Source: Bradyrhizobium sp. CB1650 (GTDB taxonomy: Bacteria > Pseudomonadota > Alphaproteobacteria > Rhizobiales > Xanthobacteraceae). From it: a stretch of 64,000 nucleotides of DNA. Location: positions 8,895,501 to 8,959,500 of the forward strand of contig NZ_CP121695.1 in assembly GCF_029761915.1 (NCBI RefSeq), read 5' to 3'. The position numbers were made by a program, and so were the translations under genes. Positions 47,693-55,615 of the stretch are shown here, in pieces. Each line of letters starts with the position of its first letter. Within the stretch, counting starts at the first letter, position 1. Under the pieces are notes generated by a model. That model made no database searches, was not told the origin of the DNA, and saw nothing but the letters and a program-made list of their open reading frames with translations.

Positions 47693-48844
47693 ATGAAACG
47701 CTTTTACCTGACCGCTGCCATTGCCGCGGCTACACTCGCTCTGCCGGCGCTGCCCGCGTTGGCCCAGACCAGTGAAATCACCATCGGCATCACCACCACC
47801 ACGACCGGCCCGGGCGCTGCGCTGGGCATTCCCGAGCGCAACGCGCTGGAATTCGTGCCGAAGGAGATCGGCGGCGTGCCGCTGAAGGTGATCGTGCTCG
47901 ACGACGGCGGCGACCCGACCACGGCAACCACCAACGCTCGCCGCTTCGTCACCGAATCCAAGGCCGACATCATCATGGGCTCGGCCCTGACGCCGCCGAC
48001 GATCGCGGTCTCCAACGTCGCCAACGAAGCCGGCATTCCGCATTTCGGCCTCGCGCCGTTCCCGATCACGCCGGAGCGCATGAAGTGGTCTGTGGCGATG
48101 CCGCAGCCGATCCCGATCGTGGGCAAGGTGCTCTACGACCACATGAAGTCCAAGGGCGTGAAGACCGTCGGCTATATCGGCTATTCCGATTCGTATGGCG
48201 ACCTCTGGTTCAACGACCTGAAGGCTCAGGCGGTGCCGATGGGCGTGACCATCGTTGACGAGGAGCGCTTCGCGCGTCCCGACACCTCGGTGACGGGGCA
48301 GGTGCTGAAGCTCGTCGCCGCCAATCCCGACGCGATCCTGGTCGGCGCCTCCGGCACCGCGGCTGCGCTGCCGCAGACCGAGCTGCGCGAGCGCGGCTAT
48401 CAGGGCCTGATCTACCAGACGCACGGCGCGGCCAGCATGGACTTCATCCGCATCGCCGGCAAAGCGGCCGAAGGCGTGCTGATGGCCTCGGGCCCGGTGA
48501 TGGATCCGGAGGATCAGCCGGACGAGGCGGCCACCAAGAAGCCCGGCCTTGCGCTCAACACCGCCTATGAAGCGAAGTACGGCCCGAACAGCCGCAGCCA
48601 GTTCGCCGGCCACTCCTATGATGCGTTCGAGATCCTCAAGCGCATCATTCCGGCCGCGCTGAAGACGGCAAAGCCGGGCACGCCGGAGTTTCGTGAAGCA
48701 ATTCGCCAGGCCTTGCTGTCGGAAAAGGAATTGGCGGCCAGTCAGGGTGTCTACAACTTCACCGAAAAGGATCGCTACGGCCTCGATGAGCGCTCGCGCA
48801 TCCTGCTCACGGTGAAGAACGGCAAGTATACGCTGGTTAGGTAA
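47693..48844 (+). CDS. ABC transporter substrate-binding protein (aromatic-acid type)
   Basis: A 383-residue periplasmic binding protein with signal peptide MKRFYLTAAIAAATLALPAL...ALAQ. It belongs to the type I HAAT fold but is not close to the four tandem SBPs: it opens TSEITIGITTTTTGPGAALG. A strong AAAGGGAGGAA precedes ATG 47693. It is the last gene of the aromatic operon, with no permease or ATPase genes beside it. Context recalls CouP, the coumarate binder of R. palustris; it must use a transporter encoded elsewhere. A terminator follows. Confidence 0.87.
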   Translation: MKRFYLTAAIAAATLALPALPALAQTSEITIGITTTTTGPGAALGIPERNALEFVPKEIGGVPLKVIVLDDGGDPTTATTNARRFVTESKADIIMGSALTPPTIAVSNVANEAGIPHFGLAPFPITPERMKWSVAMPQPIPIVGKVLYDHMKSKGVKTVGYIGYSDSYGDLWFNDLKAQAVPMGVTIVDEERFARPDTSVTGQVLKLVAANPDAILVGASGTAAALPQTELRERGYQGLIYQTHGAASMDFIRIAGKAAEGVLMASGPVMDPEDQPDEAATKKPGLALNTAYEAKYGPNSRSQFAGHSYDAFEILKRIIPAALKTAKPGTPEFREAIRQALLSEKELAASQGVYNFTEKDRYGLDERSRILLTVKNGKYTLVR

Positions 48845-48871
48845 GCGCGAGCATCGAGCTTCGAGACGACC

Positions 48872-48900
48872 AGAGCCGGCCCCATGGGCCGGCTCTTTCG
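48872..48900 (+). terminator. Rho-independent terminator of the aromatic operon
   Basis: AGAGCCGGCC (48872-48881) and GGCCGGCTCT (48887-48896) pair perfectly around CCATG, followed by TTCG. It lies 28 bases past the binding-protein stop. Confidence 0.85.
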
Positions 48901-48922
48901 TTATGCGGTGTGGCGCGGGGCT

Positions 48923-49651
48923 TCAGGCGGCCTGTGCCAGCCTGGTCCAGGCGAACTCCGGGTAATACCGTCCCATCATCCGGTCGACATAGGCGGTGAG
49001 GTTCGGAAACTCCTCGGCCCGCCCGCGCAGCTTGGATTCGAAGAATGGCGTGAGGATTCCGGCGAGCGCACCGAAGGCGGTCGCATCGACGCCGCAGGGC
49101 TTGTCGCCCATCAGATAGGACTTGTCGCCGAGCTGCACCGAGAGCGCAAACAGCGAGCGGACGGCGAGATCGACGTCGTCATCGGGCGCGTGGCGGCCGA
49201 GGCCGGAGAGCAGATAGTTCTCGGCGACGCGGAACTGCGCATCCTCGCGCAGCTTCTCACGATTGTGCTCCGGCGCGCCGTCGAAGAAGTGCGCAGGCCC
49301 CTTGGCGAAATTGACCGGATCCACCCAGCGTGCGCCGACCAGCGCCCAGTAGACGTGATGCTCGATCATCCGCTCGAAGGCCCAGGCCTGCGCGCGCTGC
49401 TGCAGGTTGAGGCCGGCGTCGAAGTCGAACCCGTAGCGGCGTTCGATGTGGGCACGAATGAAGGTGGAATCGGCGACCGCCTCGCCATCATCGTCGATGA
49501 ACGGCAACTGCCCCTTGGGCGAAGCCGGCGGCATCGCCCGCTCCTTCCGATACGGCAGCTCCGCCATCTTGAGCTGCACCTCGGTTTTGGTGACGAAAGG
49601 ACTGATTTCCGGCAGGCCGAATCCGACACCGAAGCCGTAGAGGGTGATCAT
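48923..49651 (-). CDS. Glutathione S-transferase family protein
   Basis: A 242-residue GST-like protein. The N-terminal domain opens MITLYGFGVGFGLPEISPFVTKTEVQLKM, contains PPASPKGQLPFIDDDGEAVADSTFIRAHIERRYG (cis-Pro and D-S pair) and is followed by a helical domain with MIEHHVYWALVGARWVD. This longer architecture resembles metaxin/Tom37-like GSTs. An operator-like palindrome lies about 50 bases upstream of its start and matches another before the WYL regulator gene, so it is probably that regulator's target. Confidence 0.85.
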   Translation of the reverse strand: MITLYGFGVGFGLPEISPFVTKTEVQLKMAELPYRKERAMPPASPKGQLPFIDDDGEAVADSTFIRAHIERRYGFDFDAGLNLQQRAQAWAFERMIEHHVYWALVGARWVDPVNFAKGPAHFFDGAPEHNREKLREDAQFRVAENYLLSGLGRHAPDDDVDLAVRSLFALSVQLGDKSYLMGDKPCGVDATAFGALAGILTPFFESKLRGRAEEFPNLTAYVDRMMGRYYPEFAWTRLAQAA

Positions 49652-49687
49652 GTCTGTGCTCCTGATCCTCGAAAGTTGCGATGGAAC

Positions 49688-49963
49688 CTATCGACCGGCT
49701 GCTGCCACCATGGTGGCAGCAGCCGTGATATCCTTGGTGAAACGAGCCCCCCGCCAGGCCCGGCCCATGAGGTGGCGGGCCAGAGCGTTCGCGAGCTGGA
49801 TCAGCGAACGGGTCACGAGGCTCGCCAGCGCGACGCGGAGATCGACGAACATGAGATCGAGGGACACGAGGCGGCCGAACGCCCAGCTACGCAGCAAAGC
49901 GTGCAGCGAGGCCTGCACCCGCCAGAACGGGACGGCCGTGCCGAATTGGGTGGGAATCATCAT
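49688..49963 (-). CDS. Small hypothetical protein between GST and WYL regulator
   Basis: A 91-residue protein from ATG 49963, with GAGGA eight bases upstream (a TTG six bases earlier is also in frame). Codon third positions are strongly GC-rich, as in real genes here. It reads MMIPTQFGTAVPFWRVQASLHAL, then amphipathic helices rich in Leu, Ala and Arg (LVTRSLIQLANALARHLMGRAWR). No known domain is recognised. Its last codons run through a 30-bp palindrome that looks like an operator for the next gene. It diverges from the WYL regulator gene. Confidence 0.55.
   Translation of the reverse strand: MMIPTQFGTAVPFWRVQASLHALLRSWAFGRLVSLDLMFVDLRVALASLVTRSLIQLANALARHLMGRAWRGARFTKDITAAATMVAAAGR
49696..49725. 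promoter_or_regulatory. 30-bp perfect palindrome with TGCTGCCA-N6-TGGCAGCA core
   Basis: Bases 49696-49725 are perfectly symmetric about CCATGG. The core half-sites TGCTGCCA (49700-49707) and TGGCAGCA (49714-49721) recur with the same 6-base spacing at 50011-50032. It sits about 50 bases upstream of the GST start, inside the 3' end of the small gene. Confidence 0.65.
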
Positions 49964-50010
49964 GGACAAATCCTCTTCAGTCGAAGCGTTGTCCCGGTAT
50001 AGAACTCCCC

Positions 50011-50032
50011 TGCTGCCAACATCCTGTCAGCA
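50011..50032. promoter_or_regulatory. TGCTGCCA-N6-TGTCAGCA operator-like repeat
   Basis: Same half-sites and spacing as 49700-49721, with one base changed in the right arm. It lies in the divergent gap between the small hypothetical gene and the WYL regulator gene and would allow autoregulation. Confidence 0.65.
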
Positions 50033-50086
50033 TCCGCGCGCCGTTTTTTCGGCCGCCTGCGACCAGGATTTTCGAAGAGAATTGTC

Positions 50087-50785
50087 ATGAGACGTGCCGA
50101 CCGGCTGTTTCAGATCATCCAGGTGCTGAGGCGCAGCCGCAAGCCGCTCACGGCCGACGCGATCGCGGCGGAGCTCGAGACCTCCAAGCGCACCGTCTAT
50201 CGCGACATCGCGACGCTGATCGGCCAGCGCGTGCCGATCCGTGGCGAAGCCGGCATGGGCTACATCCTGGAGAAAGGGTTCGACCTTCCGCCCTTGATGC
50301 TGACGCCGGATGAAATCGAGGCGGCGGTGCTGGGCGCGCAATGGGTCGCAGGCCATGCCGACGCGGCACTGGCGCGTGCAGCCGAGGATCTGATGGCCAA
50401 GATTGCCGACACGGTGCCCGAGCGCCTGCGCCCCTTCGTGCTGGAGCCCGCGAGCCGCGCCCGGCCGAGCTGGAACAGGGAGCCCGACCGCATGGACATG
50501 GTGCGCACGCGCACCCAGATCCATGAAGGCAAGAAGATCATGCTGCGCTATCGCGACGAGCAGGGCCGCCCCAGCGAGCGCATGATCTGGCCGATCGCGG
50601 TCGGCTATCTCGAAGCAGTCCGCCTGCTCGCAGCCTGGTGCGAGCTGCGCAGTGACTTCCGCAGCTTCCGCACCGACCGCGTCGTGGAGGCAACCTATCT
50701 CGACGAGAGATATCCGGAGCGGCGCGATGTGCTGCGCGCGAAATGGCGGCAGAGCCTGGTCTGGGGCCCGCCGAAGGATACGTAA
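50087..50785 (+). CDS. HTH/WYL-domain (YafY-type) transcriptional regulator
   Basis: A 232-residue regulator. The N-terminal HTH_11 domain is MRRADRLFQIIQVLRRSRKPLTADAIAAELETSKRTVYRDI. The middle and C-terminal WYL domain includes GYILEKGFDLPPLMLTPDEIEA and IWPIAVGYLEAVRLLAAWCELRSDFRSFRTDRV, with the W-Y-L-equivalent residues altered to LAA, as often seen. WYL proteins sense nucleic acid or nucleotide ligands or unknown effectors. Two matching inverted repeats upstream suggest control of itself, the small gene and the GST. Confidence 0.88.
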   Translation: MRRADRLFQIIQVLRRSRKPLTADAIAAELETSKRTVYRDIATLIGQRVPIRGEAGMGYILEKGFDLPPLMLTPDEIEAAVLGAQWVAGHADAALARAAEDLMAKIADTVPERLRPFVLEPASRARPSWNREPDRMDMVRTRTQIHEGKKIMLRYRDEQGRPSERMIWPIAVGYLEAVRLLAAWCELRSDFRSFRTDRVVEATYLDERYPERRDVLRAKWRQSLVWGPPKDT

Positions 50786-51114
50786 TGCCGATGGATGAGA
50801 CCTCCACCCTCGACCTGTCGAACTGCTGCCAGGCTTGCGGCGCCTGCTGCGCCTATTCGGCGAACTGGCCGCGCTTCTCGATCGAGAGCGACGATGAACT
50901 TGCGCTGATTCCTGCAAGCCTCGTCAACGATCGGCAATCCGGCATGCGCTGCAACGGCGATCGCTGCGCAGCCTTGCACGGAGAGATCGGGAAGGTGACT
51001 GCCTGCGGCATCTATCAGGTGCGCCCGGAGGTCTGCCGCACCTGCATGCCCGGCGACGCCGAATGCGCCATGGCACGGCGGAAATTCGGACTGCCGGTGA
51101 TCGCAGCCGGTTAA
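50785..51114 (+). CDS. YkgJ family cysteine cluster protein
   Basis: A 109-residue cysteine-rich protein. NCCQACGACC (near residue 15) and the downstream MRCNGDRCAAL, ACGIYQVRPEVCRTCM cysteines match the YkgJ zinc- or iron-chelating family. The start ATG overlaps the TAA of the WYL gene (TAATG), so it is translationally coupled to it. Cellular role is unknown for the family. Confidence 0.85.
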   Translation: MPMDETSTLDLSNCCQACGACCAYSANWPRFSIESDDELALIPASLVNDRQSGMRCNGDRCAALHGEIGKVTACGIYQVRPEVCRTCMPGDAECAMARRKFGLPVIAAG

Positions 51115-51512
51115 GCCGGAACGGCCTCGGCGACCTCGTCGTCGTCGAGCTCGTCGTCGAGCGGCACGAGCACAGAGAGCGGCTTGGTCGATAGCGTGAT
51201 CGGCTTGCGACCGCCCGACACGGACAGTGTCGATTTGGCCGAGCGCTCGCGCGACAGCGCGTAGAGCGTCGAGCCGACGCGGCCGCCGTTATCGACCAGG
51301 TCGCGCTCGGTGCAGCTTGCCGCGATCGCGACCGCCAGCGAGTGCAGATGGCTGCGGCGGTAGCAGAACAGCGCCAGCCTCGCGCGGACGTCGGGGGAAA
51401 CACTCTCGACCAGTCTCGGCAGGCCACTTTCGCTGGCGCGATACATCTCGCCAAGGAGTTCGTCGCGGACCGGGCAGAAATCGCTTTCGTAGGCGTCGCG
51501 GCTTGAAAACAT
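51111..51512 (-). CDS. Conserved hypothetical protein, 133 residues
   Basis: A soluble protein opening MFSSRDAYESDFCPVRDELLGEMYRASESGLPRLVESV, with helical central part (RARLALFCYRRSHLHSLAVAIAASCTERDLV) and an acidic tail (DDELDDDEVAEAV). No known domain is recognised. Codon use fits a real gene, and AGGGAGAA precedes the ATG. The end overlaps the convergent YkgJ gene by four bases. Confidence 0.6.
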   Translation of the reverse strand: MFSSRDAYESDFCPVRDELLGEMYRASESGLPRLVESVSPDVRARLALFCYRRSHLHSLAVAIAASCTERDLVDNGGRVGSTLYALSRERSAKSTLSVSGGRKPITLSTKPLSVLVPLDDELDDDEVAEAVPA

Positions 51513-51670
51513 TGCAGTTCTCCCTCGACGCCGAAGATGCCGCGCAATTCTCTAATGAAAGGTTAACCACACTGACCGGTAGTCCCCCGGCATCCTTGCG
51601 CCCCTGCCGCGAATCAGCCCTGGGCAACCAATCGCAGATGACCCCAGAGTATGGGCGCTAAGCCTCCACG

Positions 51671-51754
51671 CGTTATCGCCGGGCCTGTCCCGGCCATCCA
51701 CGCTTAGCCGCCGGCACGAGGACGTGGATGCCCCGGGACAAGCCCGGGCATGAC
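51671..51754. repeat. Palindromic repeat family B
   Basis: GCCGGGCCTGTCCCGGCCATCC and a downstream GGATGCCCCGGGACAAGCCC arrangement match the copy at 27373. It lies between the hypothetical gene (51512) and the DUF3307 gene (51801). Confidence 0.8.
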
Positions 51755-51800
51755 GACCTGTTGCGAATGCTCACAGGCCCTTGCCTTGGAGCGGTCTGCG

Positions 51801-52187
51801 TCAGTTGGCGGCCATGAAGATGGAGAGACCGAAGCCGGTGAGATGGTGCAGCGCCTGGTCGACGCCGATCAGGGTCCAGAACCAGGGGTGCTCCTGGTTG
51901 ACGTGGAAATTGGAGGAGACGAGACCCTTGGCCCGGTCGACCGTGATGTGAATGGCGAAATCGATCAGCGCCACGAACCAGAATCGCGGCGCCGCGATCA
52001 GGATCAGCGGGAGCGCAACCGCAAGGTGAATCAGGCAGTGCACCAGCAGCGGCAGACCCCAGCCGTGCTTCTGGTCTTTGCCTTGCGCCATCCAGGCGGT
52101 TTGCAGCACGAAGTCGGCGATGATGTGCTTGGAGGTGAGCAGCATCATCCAGCCAATGAGCGCTTCAACCGGAACCGCCGATGACAT
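51801..52187 (-). CDS. DUF3307 membrane protein
   Basis: A 128-residue protein with about three hydrophobic segments. LIGWMMLLTSKHIIADFVLQTAWMAQGK is the DUF3307 signature (H-x2-ADF-x2-Q), followed by LLVHCLIHLAVALPLILIA and FAIHITVDRAKG. The longer open frame to 52439 reads as non-coding before MSSAVPVEALIG, so ATG 52187 is preferred; ATG 52217 is possible. Function is unknown; family members sit in the inner membrane. Confidence 0.75.
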   Translation of the reverse strand: MSSAVPVEALIGWMMLLTSKHIIADFVLQTAWMAQGKDQKHGWGLPLLVHCLIHLAVALPLILIAAPRFWFVALIDFAIHITVDRAKGLVSSNFHVNQEHPWFWTLIGVDQALHHLTGFGLSIFMAAN

Positions 52188-52557
52188 GGGTGGAAACGAC
52201 AAAGCTGACGCCCTCATTGACGTGGGAAGCAAAAACGGAGCGTTCAGCGCAACTTCTTCTTGGTTCCGGCCAAACGCCGGGATCGATCTTTTATGACATC
52301 TCCCGGCGGAATGCATCCGGGGGAACCCGAAAATCGCCAACTGTGGCCGAACGGCGATAGGATGACCAATCGCCGCGGATGCGCCAAGTAAGGTCACCTT
52401 CGGCTCGAAATTTGCATTCTCCTGCCAGGAAGCTATCATCCCCAGGTAGAGAATATCGTTCTTTTTTCAGACGTGTACGAATTTCAGGCGCGCGCAGCCG
52501 GCAAATCCGCCGCCCGCCACCCAGCATAAGGCCGGAGTGCTGCCGTGAGTACTTGCC
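52188..52557. other. Divergent intergenic region, no gene recognised
   Basis: These 370 bases separate the DUF3307 gene (minus) from the TAXI-like gene (plus). They must carry both promoters. I see no convincing promoter pair, palindromic repeat or gene; AGTACT occurs twice just before the 52558 start. Confidence 0.5.
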
Positions 52558-53994
52558 ATGAGTACTGAAGGCCCGATGGCACCGACCGAGCAGCCGCCGC
52601 CTCGGCGCCCCAAGGTGATCAAGACCAATCAGCAGCAGGTCCTTCTGTACGTCGTACTGACCCTGCTGCTGTCGTTTGCCACCGTCTGGGCCGGCCGCGC
52701 CATGTTGCACAATTCGGAGACGTTGACCTTTGCCGTCGGCGCCCCCAACAGCGAGGAGGCGCAGTTTGCGACCAAGCTCGCTGCCGTCCTGAAGAGCAAC
52801 GCCTCGCGCTTCCGGATCAAGATCCTCAACAACGCCGACAACCCCAAGGCGATCACACAGTTCGACCGCAGGCAGGCCGACCTTGCCATCCTTCGCACGG
52901 ACGCCAGGGTCCCGCCGCGGGCGCGCACGCTCGCGATCCTGGAGCATGATCTCGTGCTGCTGCTCGGCCCCGGCAACAAGAAGATCAAATCGCTGGCAGA
53001 GCTGAAGAAGAAGAAAGTCGCCGTTGTCGCCGAGAACGAATCCTCGCTCGCGTTCGTCCGCAGCGTCCTCGACATTCCGGACGGCACGGAGGCCGCCGCG
53101 AAGATCCAGATGGCGCCGCAGGGCGCAACCCTCGACAAGCTGTTTGCACCGGCCAGCGGCTATGGTGCGGTGATCGCCATCGTGCATGCGTCCCGCGCAG
53201 TGAGGGACAAGGCCTATGAGCAGGTCGCCAGACGCAGCGGCTTCACGCTGAACGCGGTCGACGAAACCAAGGCGCTGACGCGCAAATTCCCGGGGATTTC
53301 CGACGAGACGCTGACGGCGGGCACGCTGTCCGCCTCGCCCGAAATTCCGGACGACGACCTCGATACGATCGGGCTCGAATGGCTCCTGGTCGCGCAGTCC
53401 AGGATGTCCGTGACCACGGCCGGCGAGCTCGCCCGCATCATCTACGAGAACAAGTCCGCGCTCGGGCTCGACAACGGCTTTGCCACGCGCATCGAGCCGG
53501 CCTCCACCGAGAAGGATGCTTTCGTGATGGCGCATCAGGGCGCGGCCGACTACATCAACGACGACACCAAGTCGTTCATGGATAAGTACAGCGACATGAT
53601 GTATTTGGGCGCCGCGGCGCTCAGCGTCATCGGCTCGATCTTCGCCGCGATCTACGCCAAGGTCACCCGGATCGCGCCGGAGAAGGCCAGCGAGCTATCC
53701 ACCGCGATCCTCGATATCGGCGAGCGCATCGAGCACGCCCATTCGCTGGACCAGCTCGAATGTCTCCAGGACGAGCTCGAGGGCATTCTGCGCGGCGCGA
53801 TCATCGGGCTTCGAGACGGCACGATCAGCACCGACGGGCTCGACACATTCAAGCTGCGCTATGAATTCGTCCGCGACGAGATCGGCATGCGCCGCGACTA
53901 CCTGAAGCGCCATGCCGCCGAGCTGGAGAAGGCCGTCCCCGCGCCGCCCGACGATACCAATGTCGTGGTGGTGAAGACCGCACAGAGCGCCTGA
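52558..53994 (+). CDS. Membrane-anchored TAXI-type solute receptor with cytoplasmic tail
   Basis: A 478-residue protein with three parts. A membrane helix at about 28-46 follows a Pro-rich cytoplasmic start. A periplasmic TAXI/TRAP-type binding domain spans about 52-345 (LTFAVGAPNSEEAQFATKLA, AITQFDRRQADLAILRTDAR, LAELKKKKVAVVAENE, HQGAADYINDDTKSFMDKYSD). A second helix at about 348-367 (YLGAAALSVIGSIFAAIY) leads to a 110-residue helical cytoplasmic tail. A secreted binder would have a cleaved signal and no tail. No TRAP permease is adjacent, so a sensory or scaffold role is possible. Confidence 0.75.
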   Translation: MSTEGPMAPTEQPPPRRPKVIKTNQQQVLLYVVLTLLLSFATVWAGRAMLHNSETLTFAVGAPNSEEAQFATKLAAVLKSNASRFRIKILNNADNPKAITQFDRRQADLAILRTDARVPPRARTLAILEHDLVLLLGPGNKKIKSLAELKKKKVAVVAENESSLAFVRSVLDIPDGTEAAAKIQMAPQGATLDKLFAPASGYGAVIAIVHASRAVRDKAYEQVARRSGFTLNAVDETKALTRKFPGISDETLTAGTLSASPEIPDDDLDTIGLEWLLVAQSRMSVTTAGELARIIYENKSALGLDNGFATRIEPASTEKDAFVMAHQGAADYINDDTKSFMDKYSDMMYLGAAALSVIGSIFAAIYAKVTRIAPEKASELSTAILDIGERIEHAHSLDQLECLQDELEGILRGAIIGLRDGTISTDGLDTFKLRYEFVRDEIGMRRDYLKRHAAELEKAVPAPPDDTNVVVVKTAQSA

Positions 53995-54059
53995 TCCCGC
54001 AAGGCGCAGCACGCGACCTCCGAAGCACCATTCCGGGGTGAATCGGCGTTCGGAACCCG

Positions 54060-54084
54060 GGAACCGTCCCCATCCACAACGGTT
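54060..54084 (+). promoter_or_regulatory. Possible EcfG-type (general stress) promoter
   Basis: GGAAC (54060-54064), 16 bases, then GGTT (54081-54084) resembles the alphaproteobacterial sigma-EcfG consensus GGAAC-N16/17-CGTT with one mismatch. It lies 29 bases before the start of the small membrane protein gene. Confidence 0.3.
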
Positions 54085-54113
54085 TGTTCCCGGACACAAC
54101 CGGAGAACGCGGC

Positions 54114-54332
54114 ATGCGGACACTCCTCGTCATCCTCCTTCTGGGAATGCTGGCGGCGGTTGGCTATTTCGCCTATTCCGCGATGTCGGTCGAAGGCGAC
54201 CCGATCCCGACGGAAGGTTACGTGGCGCTCGCGCTGGGCGCAGGGTTCTCGGTGATCGTCGGCGTCGGCCTGATGGTCCTGTTGTTCTTCAGCAGTCGCC
54301 GCGGCTACGACGAGCCGCCGCATTTCAAGTAG
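54114..54332 (+). CDS. Small two-helix membrane protein
   Basis: A 72-residue protein from ATG 54114 (GGAGAA upstream). Hydrophobic segments at about 3-24 (LLVILLLGMLAAVGYFAYSAM) and 37-61 (GYVALALGAGFSVIVGVGLMVLLFF) flank a short loop, and SSRRGYDEPPHFK forms a charged tail. No family assignment. It lies between the TAXI-like receptor gene and the ion channel gene. Confidence 0.7.
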   Translation: MRTLLVILLLGMLAAVGYFAYSAMSVEGDPIPTEGYVALALGAGFSVIVGVGLMVLLFFSSRRGYDEPPHFK

Positions 54333-54493
54333 CGGCTGAGTCTGCCTGTCGCCCTCCGCGGCATGGCGGATCGAAAGCGGGCGTCAAACTGCCCAGGCCG
54401 TCGTTGACGCCCCCCGCCCGCACAGGCACTTTGGCGCCGACGTCCCAACCGGGACCTCAAAAACCTATCCCAAGCCCCGGGCCGCCTTCCCGC

Positions 54494-55603
54494 ATGTCCA
54501 AACCCTTGATCCCCGCTCTGGCGCAGTTCGTAGCCGCCACGGCCGGCCGCAACATGACCAAGGCGGCGTATGGGGCGGTGATCCTCGGTGTCGCGGCCAT
54601 GGTGCTGCTGACGGTCAATCCGGCCTATGAGGCGGCGTACCGCTGGCTCGAAGGCCTGCTGTGGGCCTGCCTTCTCTACTTCGTGTTCGAATGGGTGGTC
54701 AGGTTGCGCCACATGGCGCGGCAACAGCGTCTTTCGCTCTACATGTCCTCCTCTGCAGGGCTGGTCGACGCGATCGGGGCGCTGGCCGTGCCGGCAGCAC
54801 TGATCCTGGGCGTCGAGCCCAGAACGGCCTGGCTGCTCAGCGTGCTCTGGGTCATGAAGGTGGTGCCGGGCATTCCCGGCCTGCGGCAGCTTCGCCGCGT
54901 GCTGGTGCTGGAATCGGGCCCGCTGCTCAGCGTGCTCGTGATCTTCCTGATGGTGGTCTTCCTCGCCTCCGTCGCCGAATATTTCCTGGAGCGGGACGTG
55001 CAGCCGCAGACCTTTGGCAGCGTGCCGGCTGCGCTGTGGTGGGCGGTGGTGACCTTGACGACCACGGGCTATGGCGATGTCGTGCCGGTGACGCCGCTCG
55101 GCCGCATGGTGGCGGCGCTGGTGATGATCTCCGGCCTCGGCGTGTTCGGGCTCTGGACCGGTATTTTGGCGACCGGATTCGCCGCCGAGACCCGGCGCGA
55201 CAATTTCCTCAAGACCTGGGAATCCGTCAGCAAGGTGCCGTTCTTCGCCGCCCTCGGCCCCGCAGCGATCGCCGACGTCACCCACATGCTGCGCACCATG
55301 GAGCTGCCGGCCCGCACCATGATCATCCGGAAGGGCCAGCAAGGCGACTGCATGTATTTCATTGCGGCTGGCGAGGTCGAGGTCGACCTGCCCGGCAAGA
55401 AGGTGCAGCTCGGCGAGGGTGCCTTCTTCGGCGAGATGGCGCTGCTCGGCAACAACGTGCGCGGTGCCAATGTCGCGACCACGAAAGTATCGCGGCTCCT
55501 GGTGCTCGACCTCGTCGACTTCCGAGTGCTGATGGCGCGTCATCCCGATCTCGCAGAGACCATCGATGCGGAAGCCAAGCGCCGCGCGCTCGAGAACAAA
55601 TAG
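54494..55603 (+). CDS. Cyclic nucleotide-gated K+ channel (MlotiK1-like)
   Basis: A 369-residue six-helix channel. The K+ selectivity filter is TTTGYGD (189-195) after pore helix ALWWAVVTLT. S6 is MVAALVMISGLGVFGLWTGILATGF. The C-terminal cyclic-nucleotide-binding domain (about 248-355) has GEGAFFGEMALLGNNVRGANV, with R323 in the place of the phosphate-binding Arg. S4 has few positive charges, as in the ligand-gated Mesorhizobium channel MlotiK1, which it closely resembles. It should open on cAMP binding. It lies 13 bases before the next crotonase gene. Confidence 0.92.
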   Translation: MSKPLIPALAQFVAATAGRNMTKAAYGAVILGVAAMVLLTVNPAYEAAYRWLEGLLWACLLYFVFEWVVRLRHMARQQRLSLYMSSSAGLVDAIGALAVPAALILGVEPRTAWLLSVLWVMKVVPGIPGLRQLRRVLVLESGPLLSVLVIFLMVVFLASVAEYFLERDVQPQTFGSVPAALWWAVVTLTTTGYGDVVPVTPLGRMVAALVMISGLGVFGLWTGILATGFAAETRRDNFLKTWESVSKVPFFAALGPAAIADVTHMLRTMELPARTMIIRKGQQGDCMYFIAAGEVEVDLPGKKVQLGEGAFFGEMALLGNNVRGANVATTKVSRLLVLDLVDFRVLMARHPDLAETIDAEAKRRALENK

Positions 55604-55615
55604 ACGGAGACAAGA

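Noticed and set aside
49644..50090. A 148-codon plus-strand frame overlapping the small minus-strand gene and the WYL promoter
   Set aside because: It runs across both operators and the divergent promoter; the minus-strand frame has better codon use and a ribosome-binding site.
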